From Agrocybe praecox (Eukaryota > Basidiomycota > Agaricomycetes > Agaricales > Agrocybaceae), in contig CAXHKQ010000249.1 of NCBI GenBank assembly GCA_964017145.1, positions 1 through 26,568 of the forward strand: 26,568 nt of DNA, read 5' to 3'. This document shows, in pieces, positions 11,381 through 21,398 of the stretch. The notes beneath the pieces are model-generated. The model made no database searches, was not told the DNA's origin, and worked only from the letters and a program-made list of their open reading frames with translations. Position 1 is the stretch's first letter. Every line of letters starts with the position of its first letter. The translations under genes were made by a program, and so were the position numbers.

Positions 11381-11900
11381 GTAAGTGCAATCGTGCCATT
11401 TAACTCGGCTATGCTCTCGAGCGCATTCACACGTGAACGCGCGCAAGCCAGGTAAATAAATGTATCAATATTGAAACTTGTGCCGTTTACAGTCGTCGCT
11501 AGTAGTTTCGTTTGGCGGCAGACATTCTAAGCAATAATGTATTCGTCTGTGTGTGTGTATACTGTCTCGTATGTAATAAGTTTGTGCAGTCCGTGTCGCC
11601 AACCCCATTCACCAAACTGATTCTATCGGATTCGTGTTTGTGATGTGTGTTTGTGTTTGTGTGTGTCTTGTCCACACGAGCGCATTGAATCAAACACAAA
11701 TTGAATGTAGTCTACATTATATACTCGCTGAACTGACTTTTCTAATGCGGCTCTCTGGCTATGTTGTCGTTTTGTGTCCGACCCGACCCGGTGCGTGAAC
11801 GTGTGTGTGTGCGTGTGTGCGTGTGTGTATGCATTTGCGTCACTCACGTTTGCCGCGCGCGTGCGCGCTTTTTCGCAACGGCTGGCACCATGCCCCGCAG
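11381..11900 (+). other. Intron between the two M1 exon copies
   Basis: 520 nt. It contains several GU-rich stretches (around 11548-11558 and 11638-11668) and a long GT tract at 11801-11830. A very GC-rich block (gcgcgcgtgcgcgc, about 11854-11868) precedes the acceptor of the second copy. It is too long for mutual exclusion by splice-site crowding. Confidence 0.7.
11801..11830 (+). repeat. (GT)n tract upstream of second M1 exon
   Basis: GT-rich run of about 30 bases interrupted by C, roughly 70 nt upstream of the acceptor at 11900. GU repeats near acceptors are binding sites for CELF/Bruno-type splicing factors in animals. A role here is inference. Confidence 0.8.
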
Positions 11901-12053
11901 GTAATTACAGTTGTCCTGAAGGTCGACCTAATGTTTACGCGCGATCGGGCGTTCTACTTTACAACGGTCTTCATACGGGCATCATTCTGGTGACGTCATC
12001 GTTCATCACGTTCTGGTTGGAGTGGAACGCCGTTCCGGCACGCGTAATGATTG
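11901..12053 (+). CDS. pHCl: pHCl exon 7b: duplicated M1/M2-start exon with two compensating indels (Val 1' version)
   Basis: A tandem copy of exon 7a with the same length (153 nt) and phase, acceptor ccccgcag (ending 11900) and donor GTAATA at 12054. One extra base lies at 11914-11916 (agttgtcctg against agctgcctg). One base is missing near 11976 (atacggg against attccggg). Read literally, the frame stays open, but the segment from after NYSC to before GIILV, including the first half of M1, becomes unrelated sequence. In the shifted frame the codons still spell VDLMFTRDRAFYFTTVFI. The end reads PARVMI, so M2 1' is Val. Between the copies about 19 codons differ silently and two change the residue (Ile to Met, Ser to Val). 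This marks an old, selected duplication whose frameshifts are very recent or artefactual. Confidence 0.85.
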
Positions 12054-14112
12054 GTAATAATACAATTAGTTCGTTATATACTGCGTACGTACGTGTTTTT
12101 TGAGCGAGCAAGGACAGTGTGGTCGTAATAAAAATTGCACAGTTTCCGGAGAATCATAGAGCTATGTTTTTGTCCATGTGTTTGTTCTATTATGTTATTT
12201 AGTGCACGCAAGTCAACATTAAATAAAGATCCTGCACTGCGAAGTGTGAATGCGATAATATAAAAGTTCATACCCATTACAAAATAAAGCTGTCCAAATA
12301 ACGATGGGAAAATTCGTTCGTTGCGAGAAATGGGACACATATTACATATTCGGACGTGTAACCAGCACGTTGAACAGAAAATATGTATATTTCGTGTGCA
12401 CCATGTTGTGTACTCGGTGTACACCGGAAAAAATGGAAAAACGGTCTGAAGCAGAACGAGTATACGAGTTGCTATAGGCGAAAGCAATTTCATGCTACCT
12501 ATAATTCGGAATATCATGCAGTTTTTATTCTCAAAACAGACATTCATACACATTACACATACAGCCAGCAATTTCGAATCCCTGCATATTACCGGTTGTA
12601 TTTTCACCATTCAGGTGTGTAATTGAATACAATTGGAATTGGGTTATTATAATATTCAGCTACGTGCAGGTAAACGCTAGCTGGATATGACTTTCCATTT
12701 TGCACGCCAAATATGACACACAGACACGAATATCGTGTGTGCTGGTGCGTGGATAACAGCAAAAAGTATTGAGCGTGGCAGTTTATCGTATTATTGTACA
12801 TGGGTTACTATCGACACAGTTTCCCTTCTGCGAAATGGGTTCGAATTTCGCGCGGTTAATAATGCAAACGTATCGATGTACTGGATGTACCAGTCCCAAT
12901 GTGAACCAAATGCGTATGCACACAGTTAATTAGAACAAATGGTTGTCGATTGCGCAAGCAGACGAAGAGAGACGCGTTCTATGAGGTATCGTACCTCGTA
13001 CCACATTGTATTTCTAGCTTAAGTGGAAGTGGCATTGATCGATCTGCATAGTAATATCCCCGTTGAAAGCCACATTGCCCCCAAATGGTGGATGCACACA
13101 AATTGGAATCATACCAGCACTGCCGTCACGTCGCCTAAACCCATTATTTATACACCATAGGGGAACACATTCCAAGCATGCAAATATACACATGCATTTG
13201 TTCCTCTCGTTATGCACCGGAGTGCAATTTCATAACAGGCACCGGTGCCCAGACCAACTAAGGCAATGTACTCGTGAACATAATGCTTGAATTAAGCATA
13301 CGTCACATACTGGCGAACCTTTAGTATTCACGACTGGAAATCTGTTTATTATTCTCATTTGGAAGGGTGCGAATCTTTGCGCAGGTCCCGTATCGGGTTG
13401 TCGAACACTAGCACAGACAATATTATTCAGACCAGACATGCTATGGGCGAACCTTGTTTGTATGAGTTTATGCCGTACAATGAATAAGCCATTAGGCGTG
13501 AACCCAGACTCACATAAGAATGGCCACAAGGGATGAATCATATGTTCTGACCTCGTACTAACACTCGAGATGTTCATATGTGTAAGCGCTGGTGATGATG
13601 GTGATGGTATACGGATGGTTTATATGTGGAAAGGTGGTGATTTGTTAAATTTGTTTGAGGTTGTCTCCACTGTTTCGTATCGAACTATAAATACGAAAAC
13701 GAAATTTGCGCCATCAGCATACGCTGCACGGTATTGTTCGAGTCTTGGATTATATCGAAAACAGCCTGAATATTTAATCGAGTGCGTTAGGCTTGGTGTG
13801 GGAATGATGTTTGTGTGCCAAATAGTTCACAAGTCACGACTCGGCTTGCGAGAAGCAGATTATTATGAGAAAGTTCTCGGTTGGAGCCAACGAAAAACTT
13901 GTGGAGAAAACTTGTTGCCACAACAATGACGCGACTACGATGTCGCTGGATGGAAACGATGAGTTTATTTGAATATAATAATTTAATAATTCTTTCGCGA
14001 TTTATACCGCTACGAATGACTAAAAATCTCAAAATATAGGATTTGCTAATTAAAAGTTACGTATTCAATCTGTTCGTATAATATTCTAATAATTTGTCAA
14101 ACTTTCATGCAG
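12054..14112 (+). other. Intron, no recognised gene
   Basis: AT-rich. A 178-codon minus-strand open frame (12074-12610) and a 119-codon plus-strand one (13570-13929) show no recognisable domain, and codon use is AT-rich, unlike the exons. A good acceptor (catgcag) ends at 14112. Confidence 0.65.
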
Positions 14113-14326
14113 GCGTGACTACCATGCTCAATTTCTTCACAACATCGAACGGTTTCCGGAGCACGTGCCGGTGGTCTCCAATCTGACCGCCATGAACGTG
14201 TGGGACGGCGTCTGCATGTGCTTCATTTACGCATCGTTGCTGGAGTTCGTATGCGTGAACTACGTTGGACGCAAGCGACCTCTGCATAATGTCGTCTATC
14301 GACCGGGCGAAAACCCAGTGACACAG
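14113..14326 (+). CDS. pHCl: pHCl exon 8: M2 and M3, with a one-base deletion
   Basis: Completes the Gly codon and encodes VTTMLNFFTTSNGFRST (M2). In a frame shifted by one base it continues as PVVSNLTAMNVWDGVCMCFI then YASLLEFVCVNYVGRK (M3) and RPLHNVVYRPGENPVTQ, the start of the cytoplasmic loop. The exon reads acg-tg-ccg at 14163-14170 where one codon (expected Leu) has only two bases. Taken literally the frame reaches a stop at 14184-14186, and M3 and M4 are lost. Downstream codons remain perfectly channel-like. The length is 214 nt, where 215 would restore phase with exon 9. The acceptor is catgcag and the donor GTACCT at 14327. No duplicate of this exon is visible, so the defect would affect every isoform. 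Confidence 0.9.
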
Positions 14327-15288
14327 GTACCTAGACAGAATATACTGATATGGAGTTGTTTCTTTTCTTTATAGTGTTCGATTGTTTGTGTTGAGTGTGT
14401 GTGTGTTAGCAACATGTTGTAATGTACGCTCAATTCTTTGTTGGAATCTTGTTCGAACTATAGTCTCGAATGTTAAAATTTCTAGTGAAAATGTTCTTTT
14501 CTTAATCAGAGTGCTCAGTATTATTGTGTATGCTGTTGAAAGTTAAATAAGAATCAACTCATAATAATGTTATTGAAATTACAGACACAAGAACATCGCC
14601 AATTCATTTTAGTACAAGGTTCAATTTACAGTAACCCGCAGTTGAATATATCAATAGCAAGTGTCGAATCTGTCAAGCCGACAAAAATTCCACGAATATT
14701 CGAAATGTTTAGAAGCTATTGTGGGTTTGAGGAAAGTAGTAATAACTAAGTGCGTGTAATGTATTTCCAAAATATCTATTAGATGTTGGACTCTAATACT
14801 CGATAATTATAAATCTACGTTCCGTGAAACTATTCGGATCATTCTTGCAAAAACCTCTACAGCTCACATTGGTAACGGACTTTGACGAATATTTAAAATT
14901 TGTTATGCTGGAGAGCCAAAGGCAAAATGACATACACACATACCCTCTTTGGTCGCCCGCAGCGATCATCGCATGTATTACACATTCATAATACAACATT
15001 ATTAGTGCGAAGATGTCTTGAATTACTTGGAATAATATTAGGTCAATGGTGAACACGAACACGCGTGCAACAACATGATTCGCCCGACGCGATCTGATTA
15101 CGGACAAACCCCAACATACACACACACACACGCAACCACAAGTCTATACTTCACATACCTAACTACCTGCGAAGTACGACAGCAAAATTATGCAATAAGA
15201 AACCTCACCGCAAAGTTATTGTTCGGTACCTTGGTTGTACGGGGTGAAATCACTAGCGCACATTGATTTGCAGTTTCTCCATAAACTT

Positions 15289-15303
15289 CTCTCTCTCTCT
15301 CTC
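15289..15303. repeat. (CT)n tract (GAGA-type)
   Basis: Uninterrupted CT run in a large intron. GAGA-type sites are common in dipteran promoters. It lies about 70-145 bases before two TATA-like sequences. Confidence 0.85.
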
Positions 15304-15351
15304 GCACACACTGCCTTCGAGCGCACGTAGCGTAAGTGCGTGCTTCTATTC

Positions 15352-15369
15352 AACACACACACACACACA
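15352..15369. repeat. (CA)n microsatellite
   Basis: CA run directly abutting the TATATAAAG at 15370-15378. A shorter CA run lies at 15119-15131. Confidence 0.85.
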
Positions 15370-15371
15370 TA

Positions 15372-15486
15372 TATAAAGACACGCTCACAACAATTCTGAA
15401 CGTTGAACACTCGCACGCGACACGAGTGAATCTATAAACACTCCGTGGGGTGAACGAATATAGTTAGTAGTTAGTGAGGTGAACCA
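15372..15486 (+). promoter_or_regulatory. Candidate intronic core promoter
   Basis: TATAAAG (15372-15378) and TATAAA (15433-15438) follow the CT tract. A TTAGT initiator-like site (15464-15468) is 33 bases from the second TATA. An ATG at 15486 in a reasonable context (gaaccATGAG) opens only 15 codons, MSRWLRFAFGAIAVL, before a stop. The arrangement resembles a dipteran promoter, but each motif is weak alone and no recognisable downstream gene is present. Confidence 0.3.
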
Positions 15487-17698
15487 TGAGTCGATGGTTA
15501 AGGTTCGCATTCGGTGCTATAGCGGTGCTGTAACTTAAACCCCAACACATCGACTGTGGTTGTGTGTGTGTGTGCTTTTTGCGTGCGTGCCACATCATTC
15601 TTGGCGGCTTTTCGGCGTGCAGCTGTGATTACGTGTCGACCTTGGCTGCGGCTTTTCATGCGCACCCAATGAGTGTATATATGAATATGTTGGTGGGTTG
15701 TGTGTGTGCGGTTGAGGGGAGAAGGCTTAAAATTTACCCGAGGCATAAGAAAGTGTTATGCATCATATGCGGCACAGCAATGACATTGAGTACATGGCTG
15801 AAGCAACATTGCGCACTGTTGCTGGTCACGAATTAAATACACGCCATGCGGTATGCGTTCGTGATTGGAATCAACTACGGTTCGAAATCATCTTAATTAC
15901 AGTTGGCCCAGTGTTGACTTATTGTGTAATTGCAGAGAACCTGCAGCTTATATGCAATGTGCATGCACACCAACACTTTCGACCATTCCGTTACAGTCAG
16001 CTTTATGTTGGAACATGTTATAATGACGATGCAATATTGATATCGATCGTTATAATTGGGAAAATATTCTGTTATGTTCTCCGCTACGAACAACATCAAA
16101 ACATTGTCATGCGGTAACCTCACATTACTTCCGCACAAACGACATCAGCGCACGCAATGGCACGCATCATTCATGTTGATTAATTTGGAACACTGTGGCA
16201 AGGATCACAACTAGTTCACATGCAATAATTTCGCAGCTCTGCAGTGTTTGAACAAAATTCCACAACACGATTTCGATTACACATAATATTGCACCACAAA
16301 TCAGGTTTTATGTCGAAATACAGTCACGTGAGATGTGAGTATATTTTCTGATAATGCAGGTCAGGTCAATGTTATTGGAATTTATTGTGTTTTCAGTTTG
16401 TGTAATTCAATGATATTACGTATGAACCACTGTTATCTGGATGAGTTAATTTATTCCTCGATGTTTCGAACAACAAAATAATATGATTGCCATAGTTAAA
16501 GCTACCAATCACACGTTCTGCTGTTGGGCTGGTGCATAATAATTGAAATATGTTTCTCGTTCGGTCGTGCGACATAACATGTTTGGGACAATGTTGTGTG
16601 TCGTCGTCGTCAAAAACGACCATCGCTCCCCATGGTGCGTGTCATTTCTCATTTGACCCAGTCACAGTTATTTACGTATAACGTACTATGTTCGACACTG
16701 TTTGACCGTTCGTTTTCGTGCACCAACATGCCTTCCATACATAATATCGCGGTCACCGTGAACACAGTTTCACAAGTGGACACCCATTTTCCAAATTCAC
16801 TAAACCTCGAGCAACGTTTTCCCTCACGAATGTTGACATTCATCATATGTTGGGAGTATGTTCTGTAGTAATTTCATTAGTTCGTGTGTGTATAGAAATG
16901 TGGGCAAGTGTCTTGTCTGAGTGTCCGCGGGTCAGCTATTTTGTTGATCTCGTGAATGGACGAGCGATGAATGCACCAGTTTGTCCAGTTTGTTTGCTCA
17001 TGAAATTATGTAATTTGAATTTCGTTCACATCATCCACGAGTGGCGACAAGCCCGTTTTATTGAGTCGAGCTCAGCGAAAACTGGCAATGAATTTAGAAT
17101 AGAAGTTGGTAAAGTAGACAGAGAATTGGCACCCGGAATGAAAGTTGTTGGAACGGACACAATTAGAGTTAGAACACTAGCATGTTTAGCGGTTGAATGT
17201 GCACAGAATGTTTTTGATGTGAGAGGCTACCAAGCAGGTTGAGTTCACACGAATTTTGGTGAAGTTAATCATAATGTGAATTCATATGATAATGAATGCC
17301 GGAGATACCGGAACAACTGATGTCTAAATAGAACAAGTTTATGTGCGAGTTTGATATTTGATTGAGCTTAGATTGAGTGTACTAACCTTAGTGAATAAAT
17401 GGAGCTCGAACAGGCGACGTTTGATCAATACACAATCAACTAGTTCTGAGCATGAAACCTTAGTTCTATTTTCGGCAACCATTGAGGAAAATTGAATAAA
17501 ATGCATAATATAGGACCTACAGATTCTGAAGTTTGGATTTTTGATTGATATTGGATTGGTTTGATTGTGTTTGAATTGTATAAAGTTACATTTCTTATTC
17601 GTGCTTGATGCAATTTGTTGTGTCTTTAGAAATGTATACATATTTTCGTATGTTCGTTGTGTATGAAGCAATAGTAAGTGTATATTATCGTTTTCCAG

Positions 17699-17749
17699 CG
17701 ACTTCCAGCTGTCCTAAGCAGGATTGGAATAATTCTCGCAAGTCCTTTG
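17699..17749 (+). CDS. pHCl: pHCl exon 9: 51-nt mini-exon, start of cytoplasmic loop
   Basis: Seventeen codons, RLPAVLSRIGIILASPL, phase 0 at both ends. It follows PGENPVTQ as in insect pHCl proteins. The acceptor is gttttccag and the donor GTAAGC at 17750. Because it is short and in phase it could be skipped without a frameshift. A tetranucleotide repeat starts seven bases after the donor. Confidence 0.85.
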
Positions 17750-17756
17750 GTAAGCT

Positions 17757-17780
17757 ATCAATCAATCAATCAATCAATCA
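17757..17780. repeat. (ATCA)6 microsatellite
   Basis: Six perfect ATCA units just downstream of the mini-exon donor. A length-polymorphic repeat this near a 5' splice site could modulate use of the exon, which is inference. Confidence 0.9.
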
Positions 17781-18716
17781 CTAAGTCACACATATAACAC
17801 ACACACATACATTTTTCCTTCTCACACATGAACATGCAACTTCACATTCGGTCATGTGTTCTAATATTATGTAATTTGTTCGCCTTGTCTACAAGACAAC
17901 TTTTCCTCGAGTCGATAGTTTTTGTTCGCAATCTTTCCTGTTTGCTAATTCCATTAGATTACTTGCAGCCCCTTATCACTATGCAATGCGTGTGTTTTCT
18001 TATTCCACGAGTGACACACACGCACACATTCATATGCCCACACGTTCGTACTTTGTCAGCGGAAATGTTTTTCTCATTATCATCATCTCGCACATGCAAC
18101 ATGATACCTAATTCTATCTGTTCCGTCATTATCGATAAAGTAGTTTGCGTTGGACCAATTAGCCGCTATCTCGTGTAATTACATGTAACTTTTTATTTAT
18201 TTGAGTGCTCAGCTTCTAGTCCATAGCCAAAATATGCACATACCAGCTTGTCGATATTGTTGATGCCACAACAAATTAATCAAGTTAAGCCTTGCTGCAA
18301 TATCAGCGCAATTACATCATTAGTCGAGTGAATTGAATTGCTCAACAACCCGCTCAGAAAAGCAATCGTCAGGCTTTTCAATGGAAGCTATCGCATATGG
18401 CCGATACCAGGAAACCAATATAAATATGCCGTAGTGTGTTCGAACATGTATGTTAAGGTACATACCTATATATAAATGTGTGCACACGAAGGAATGTACT
18501 CGCAAATGGCGCCACGTGTATGCAAATATGAGCCAATGTGTGATGCGTAGCAAGCAGAGTTAAATCCCGAACACATACACAACTCAAGCGTGCGCATACA
18601 AAGACATGCCATACGTGGCGCCCGGGTGCGAGCGAGGTGATCCCTTTTAATGGCAATACAAGACTGCGGTACCGCTGCCACCGGAAACCTCTTCACCTGC
18701 TGGCAGTCTATATACC

Positions 18717-18738
18717 CTCATCGGTGGCTCATCGGTGG
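18717..18738. repeat. Tandem repeat, 11 bp x 2
   Basis: CTCATCGGTGG occurs twice back to back, directly after a TATATA-containing stretch, in the GC-rich island of the intron. Confidence 0.85.
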
Positions 18739-19153
18739 TGGCGCACCCGCAGGTCGTGTGTGCGAGAATTCGCTTGAATTTGCTCTGCCGCTTTGTTCAA
18801 TCGCAGCGCGCATAGCGCATACATTATGCACGAATGCAATTTGCCGACACATTACATAATACATATAGGAAAAATCTTAGTACAGCGAACGTAGCGTATA
18901 GCGTATTGTCACGTCTGAACAGCACACATGAACACAACGCACCGGAACACTCGACAAAAAGCGTACTGCGCAGTAGCCATAGGAACAGAGTGCCATCATC
19001 ATCCTGGGGTACGATCGCGCAAAACAACTCACACACACTCCAACCCCATGCGGTCTGAGTGTGCTCGAAAACATTGCGATGTGTCGATGTGAGTAATTTG
19101 TCAGCCGCCCACCCGCTGTCCTGCGGTGCACCCCAGCGCGATATACATGGTGC

Positions 19154-19185
19154 ATGGCGGTCGTATGGCGGTCGTATGGCGGTCG
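19154..19185. repeat. Tandem repeat, 11 bp x ~3
   Basis: ATGGCGGTCGT repeated almost three times (last copy one base short). Unit length equals that of the repeat at 18717, but the sequence differs. Confidence 0.9.
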
Positions 19186-19603
19186 CCCTTCGGATGGCAG
19201 AAAAAGAGTGCAGTTTTGAATAGAGCAAATACCATAACTTCATTTTATTTTTGCACAATGTAATGCAATTTGTATTATCCGTATCCCGTTGTGTGTGCGG
19301 ATTGTAATGGTTAGTTGTACTGCACTACACTACTACCTACTACCCCATTTCACGAGTTTTCCGATTTTGATTAGTCCGTTTTCGTATGTATAATTTATGT
19401 TTATATGCAAAAAATACAATTATGTTCTCGAGCATTGTACTGCTCTATCTCATTAATTTAAAAAAAGGCCGATTTATCTATATATGGAGAAATTGTCGAA
19501 AATAATCTTCAAGGTTATTAGTTGAAGGACATTTTCACATATTTCTATCAATGAAAATATTTGTGCACAATTCCATTATATTCCGATTGAGTACACACAC
19601 ATT

Positions 19604-19625
19604 GCTCTACTCCTGTGAGTAGAGC
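19604..19625. repeat. Short perfect inverted repeat (hairpin)
   Basis: Arms GCTCTACTC (19604-19612) and GAGTAGAGC (19617-19625) pair perfectly around a CTGT loop. Too short for a microRNA precursor. Significance unknown. Confidence 0.7.
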
Positions 19626-20526
19626 CTCTCAATCTCGAAATTAGAATATTTTGTATGGAAAGTGCACCCTGCGTCAGAATCAGCGTTACATCGTAGAATG
19701 TCTGTATCATCTACAGTTTTAAACTTGTTAACTCGAAATTTATACCAAATGATTAGAACTGTCTATGGTTGAAGACTAAATTGGATGGATGACTTAGAGC
19801 AATGTGCGTATACTCAATCGAAAGATAATGAAATAAAAATGTTAACACATTTCGCAGCCACAAGCAAGATTTATATTCAATGATATTTTAGAATAGTATA
19901 GAAAAATGTTTATTGAACAAAACTGCATAATTAAATTTTTTGTGTGGCTCTAATTTTTCATACGAATGATTCAAACAAATGAGTTAGACTATTAGATGTT
20001 CCGTGGATACCCAGCCAAAAACAACCACCAACATGTTTCAAATCACTATCAATTGTAATCACATCATATGACTATAAATCAAATTTCAATTTGTCTCAAC
20101 ACATTAGATCTGGCCAAGAACTAAATGATAAAATCAAATTGGCCAACCCAAGTGAAATATGGCTGTATTATTTCCGCATTGTGCAAATGTGTGCATACTC
20201 GCTTCTTTGCTGAACACATTCCATATATCCGATTTCTTCAGTATGCGACATCAAACAATCTAGAGTTCACCACTTTAAATCCCCTTGTCCTCTTCAAGTC
20301 GAGACCATTTCGCCTCCCTTCCTCGCACTCGCTTGCACAGTGCATACTACACAGAGCATCTGCCCTCTAAACGTTCGAAACATCCTGCTGCTTGCCACTC
20401 CACTACAAAAAAAAACAATTGAAATAAAAATATGGCATCGTCCCACGGGCAACTATTATCCACGACACCATACCACCACTGCCACCACAACGGGTGCTCC
20501 GCGTTCCGGGATGCACACGCGTGCAG

Positions 20527-21156
20527 GAAGTCATCGAGAACGAATTTCACGCCGCCCTCTCGTCGCTCGAGAAAACGTCGCCGCAGCAGCCGCCGTCGCC
20601 GCCGCCGCCGCCTCAACTTCCCACCAGTGCGGCCGTCTCCACAGCGGCGGCAGCCGGTGCAACGACATCCGCTGCCAACGATCCGACGGCCAACTTCAGC
20701 CACATAATGCTGGCCCAACTGTACGAGGAGCAGCGCGAACGCGAGCAGCTCTTGCGCCAGCGTCGGCGACTGCCATCCGCTCCGTCAGCTCCGTCCGCCG
20801 CGGCCGCGGAACACGACTACGAGGACGTCGAATTGGGTCGGCTCGGCGGCGGCGGCGAATGCCGCTCCACGCCAACGCAAACGACGCACGTGCGTCCGTC
20901 GCGTCCGCCGCGCCGGAAACGCAGTCGCTCGACCGGCGATTACGAGACGCTCGACGACGGCGGTGGCTGCGACGGCGCTGGCCGGCCTGCCCAGTCCGAC
21001 AGTCTGGTGGCGGTGTCGGTGGCCACACCGGAAATATCGCCGTCAATATCGACGACAGGCGCGACTGGAGTGGCGGAGGCTCTGCAAGCGACGACATCAG
21101 CAGCGGTGCATGTGAACGACCGCATTGAAGCCATTCAGATGTGCCCGTTGCCCGAT
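20527..21156 (+). CDS. pHCl: pHCl exon 10: large M3-M4 cytoplasmic-loop exon
   Basis: A 210-codon exon, phase 0 at both ends, with acceptor gcgtgcag and donor GTGAGT at 21157. It begins EVIENEFHAALSSLEKTSPQ. A Pro run and Ala/Thr-rich stretch follow, then a charged helix-like segment (HIMLAQLYEEQREREQLLRQ) likely to be helical or coiled. After that comes an acidic YEDVELG motif, a basic patch (RPSRPPRRKRSRSTGDYETL) and a Ser/Thr/Ala-rich tail ending IQMCPLPD. The RRKRSRS patch suggests a kinase-site or trafficking segment, by inference only. Base composition is much more GC-rich than its surroundings, as in exon 1. Low-complexity loops of this kind are usual and poorly conserved in insect Cys-loop receptors. 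Placement is supported by phase and by continuity of the frame, not by strong similarity I can recall. Confidence 0.75.
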
Positions 21157-21160
21157 GTGA

Positions 21161-21205
21161 GTGTGTGTCGGTGTGTGTGTGTGTGTGTGCGTGTTTGGGT
21201 GTCGG
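21161..21205 (+). repeat. GT-rich tract at exon 10 donor
   Basis: Imperfect (GT)n beginning four bases into the intron, so the 5' splice site sits inside a repeat of possibly variable length. Confidence 0.8.
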
Positions 21206-21370
21206 TGTGTGCGCTTATGTTAGATGGTGTGACTAACTCTTTCGATGTATCGGACGTATGCGTGTTTCTCATCTGTGTTGTGGGCAATGTAATATGTTAC
21301 GTGACGTTATTCGTCTCATACAAAACATGTTGGCTAAATTGAAGAATCGAATGGCGATCCGTGGAGAGAA

Positions 21371-21398
21371 CTACTACTACACTACTACTACACTACTA
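21371..21398. repeat. (CTA)n-like repeat
   Basis: Runs of CTACTACTAC separated by ACTA units, intronic. Confidence 0.75.

Larger units (their letters stand above)
14327..17698 (+). other. Large intron (3.4 kb) with promoter-like cluster
   Basis: Mostly AT-rich. It holds a possible alternative last exon (14585-14749), a CT/CA-rich promoter-like cluster (15289-15500) and an unassigned 131-codon plus-strand open frame (16847-17242). The acceptor gttttccag ends at 17698. No recognisable domain was found in it. Confidence 0.6.
17750..20526 (+). other. Intron (2.8 kb) with short tandem repeats
   Basis: AT-rich ends with a GC-rich island at about 18570-19200 that has no convincing frame on either strand. 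It contains two separate 11-bp tandem repeats and a short hairpin (listed separately). The acceptor gcgtgcag ends at 20526. Acceptor-like sites at 18706 and 20340 lead to no usable exon. Confidence 0.65.

Noticed and set aside
12074..12610. 178-codon minus-strand Cys-rich frame
   Set aside because: No family match and no promoter or splice context. Consistent with chance.
12830..12865. tRNA-like GGTTCGAATTTC box
   Set aside because: No A-box, acceptor stem or anticodon arm can be built around it. Other GTTCGA matches in the window fail in the same way.
18707..18752. Possible extra loop exon after the acceptor-like tcacctgctggcag
   Set aside because: The following donor candidate (gtcgtg) is poor, phase does not fit neatly, and an 11-bp tandem repeat dominates the stretch.
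20341..20526. Upstream acceptor (cttgcacag, ending 20340) as an alternative start of the large loop exon
   Set aside because: In the required frame a stop is met within ten codons.
20494..21342. Reading the loop exon through to 21342
   Set aside because: The tail after 21156 is a translated GT repeat, and a consensus donor at 21157 ends the exon in the right phase.
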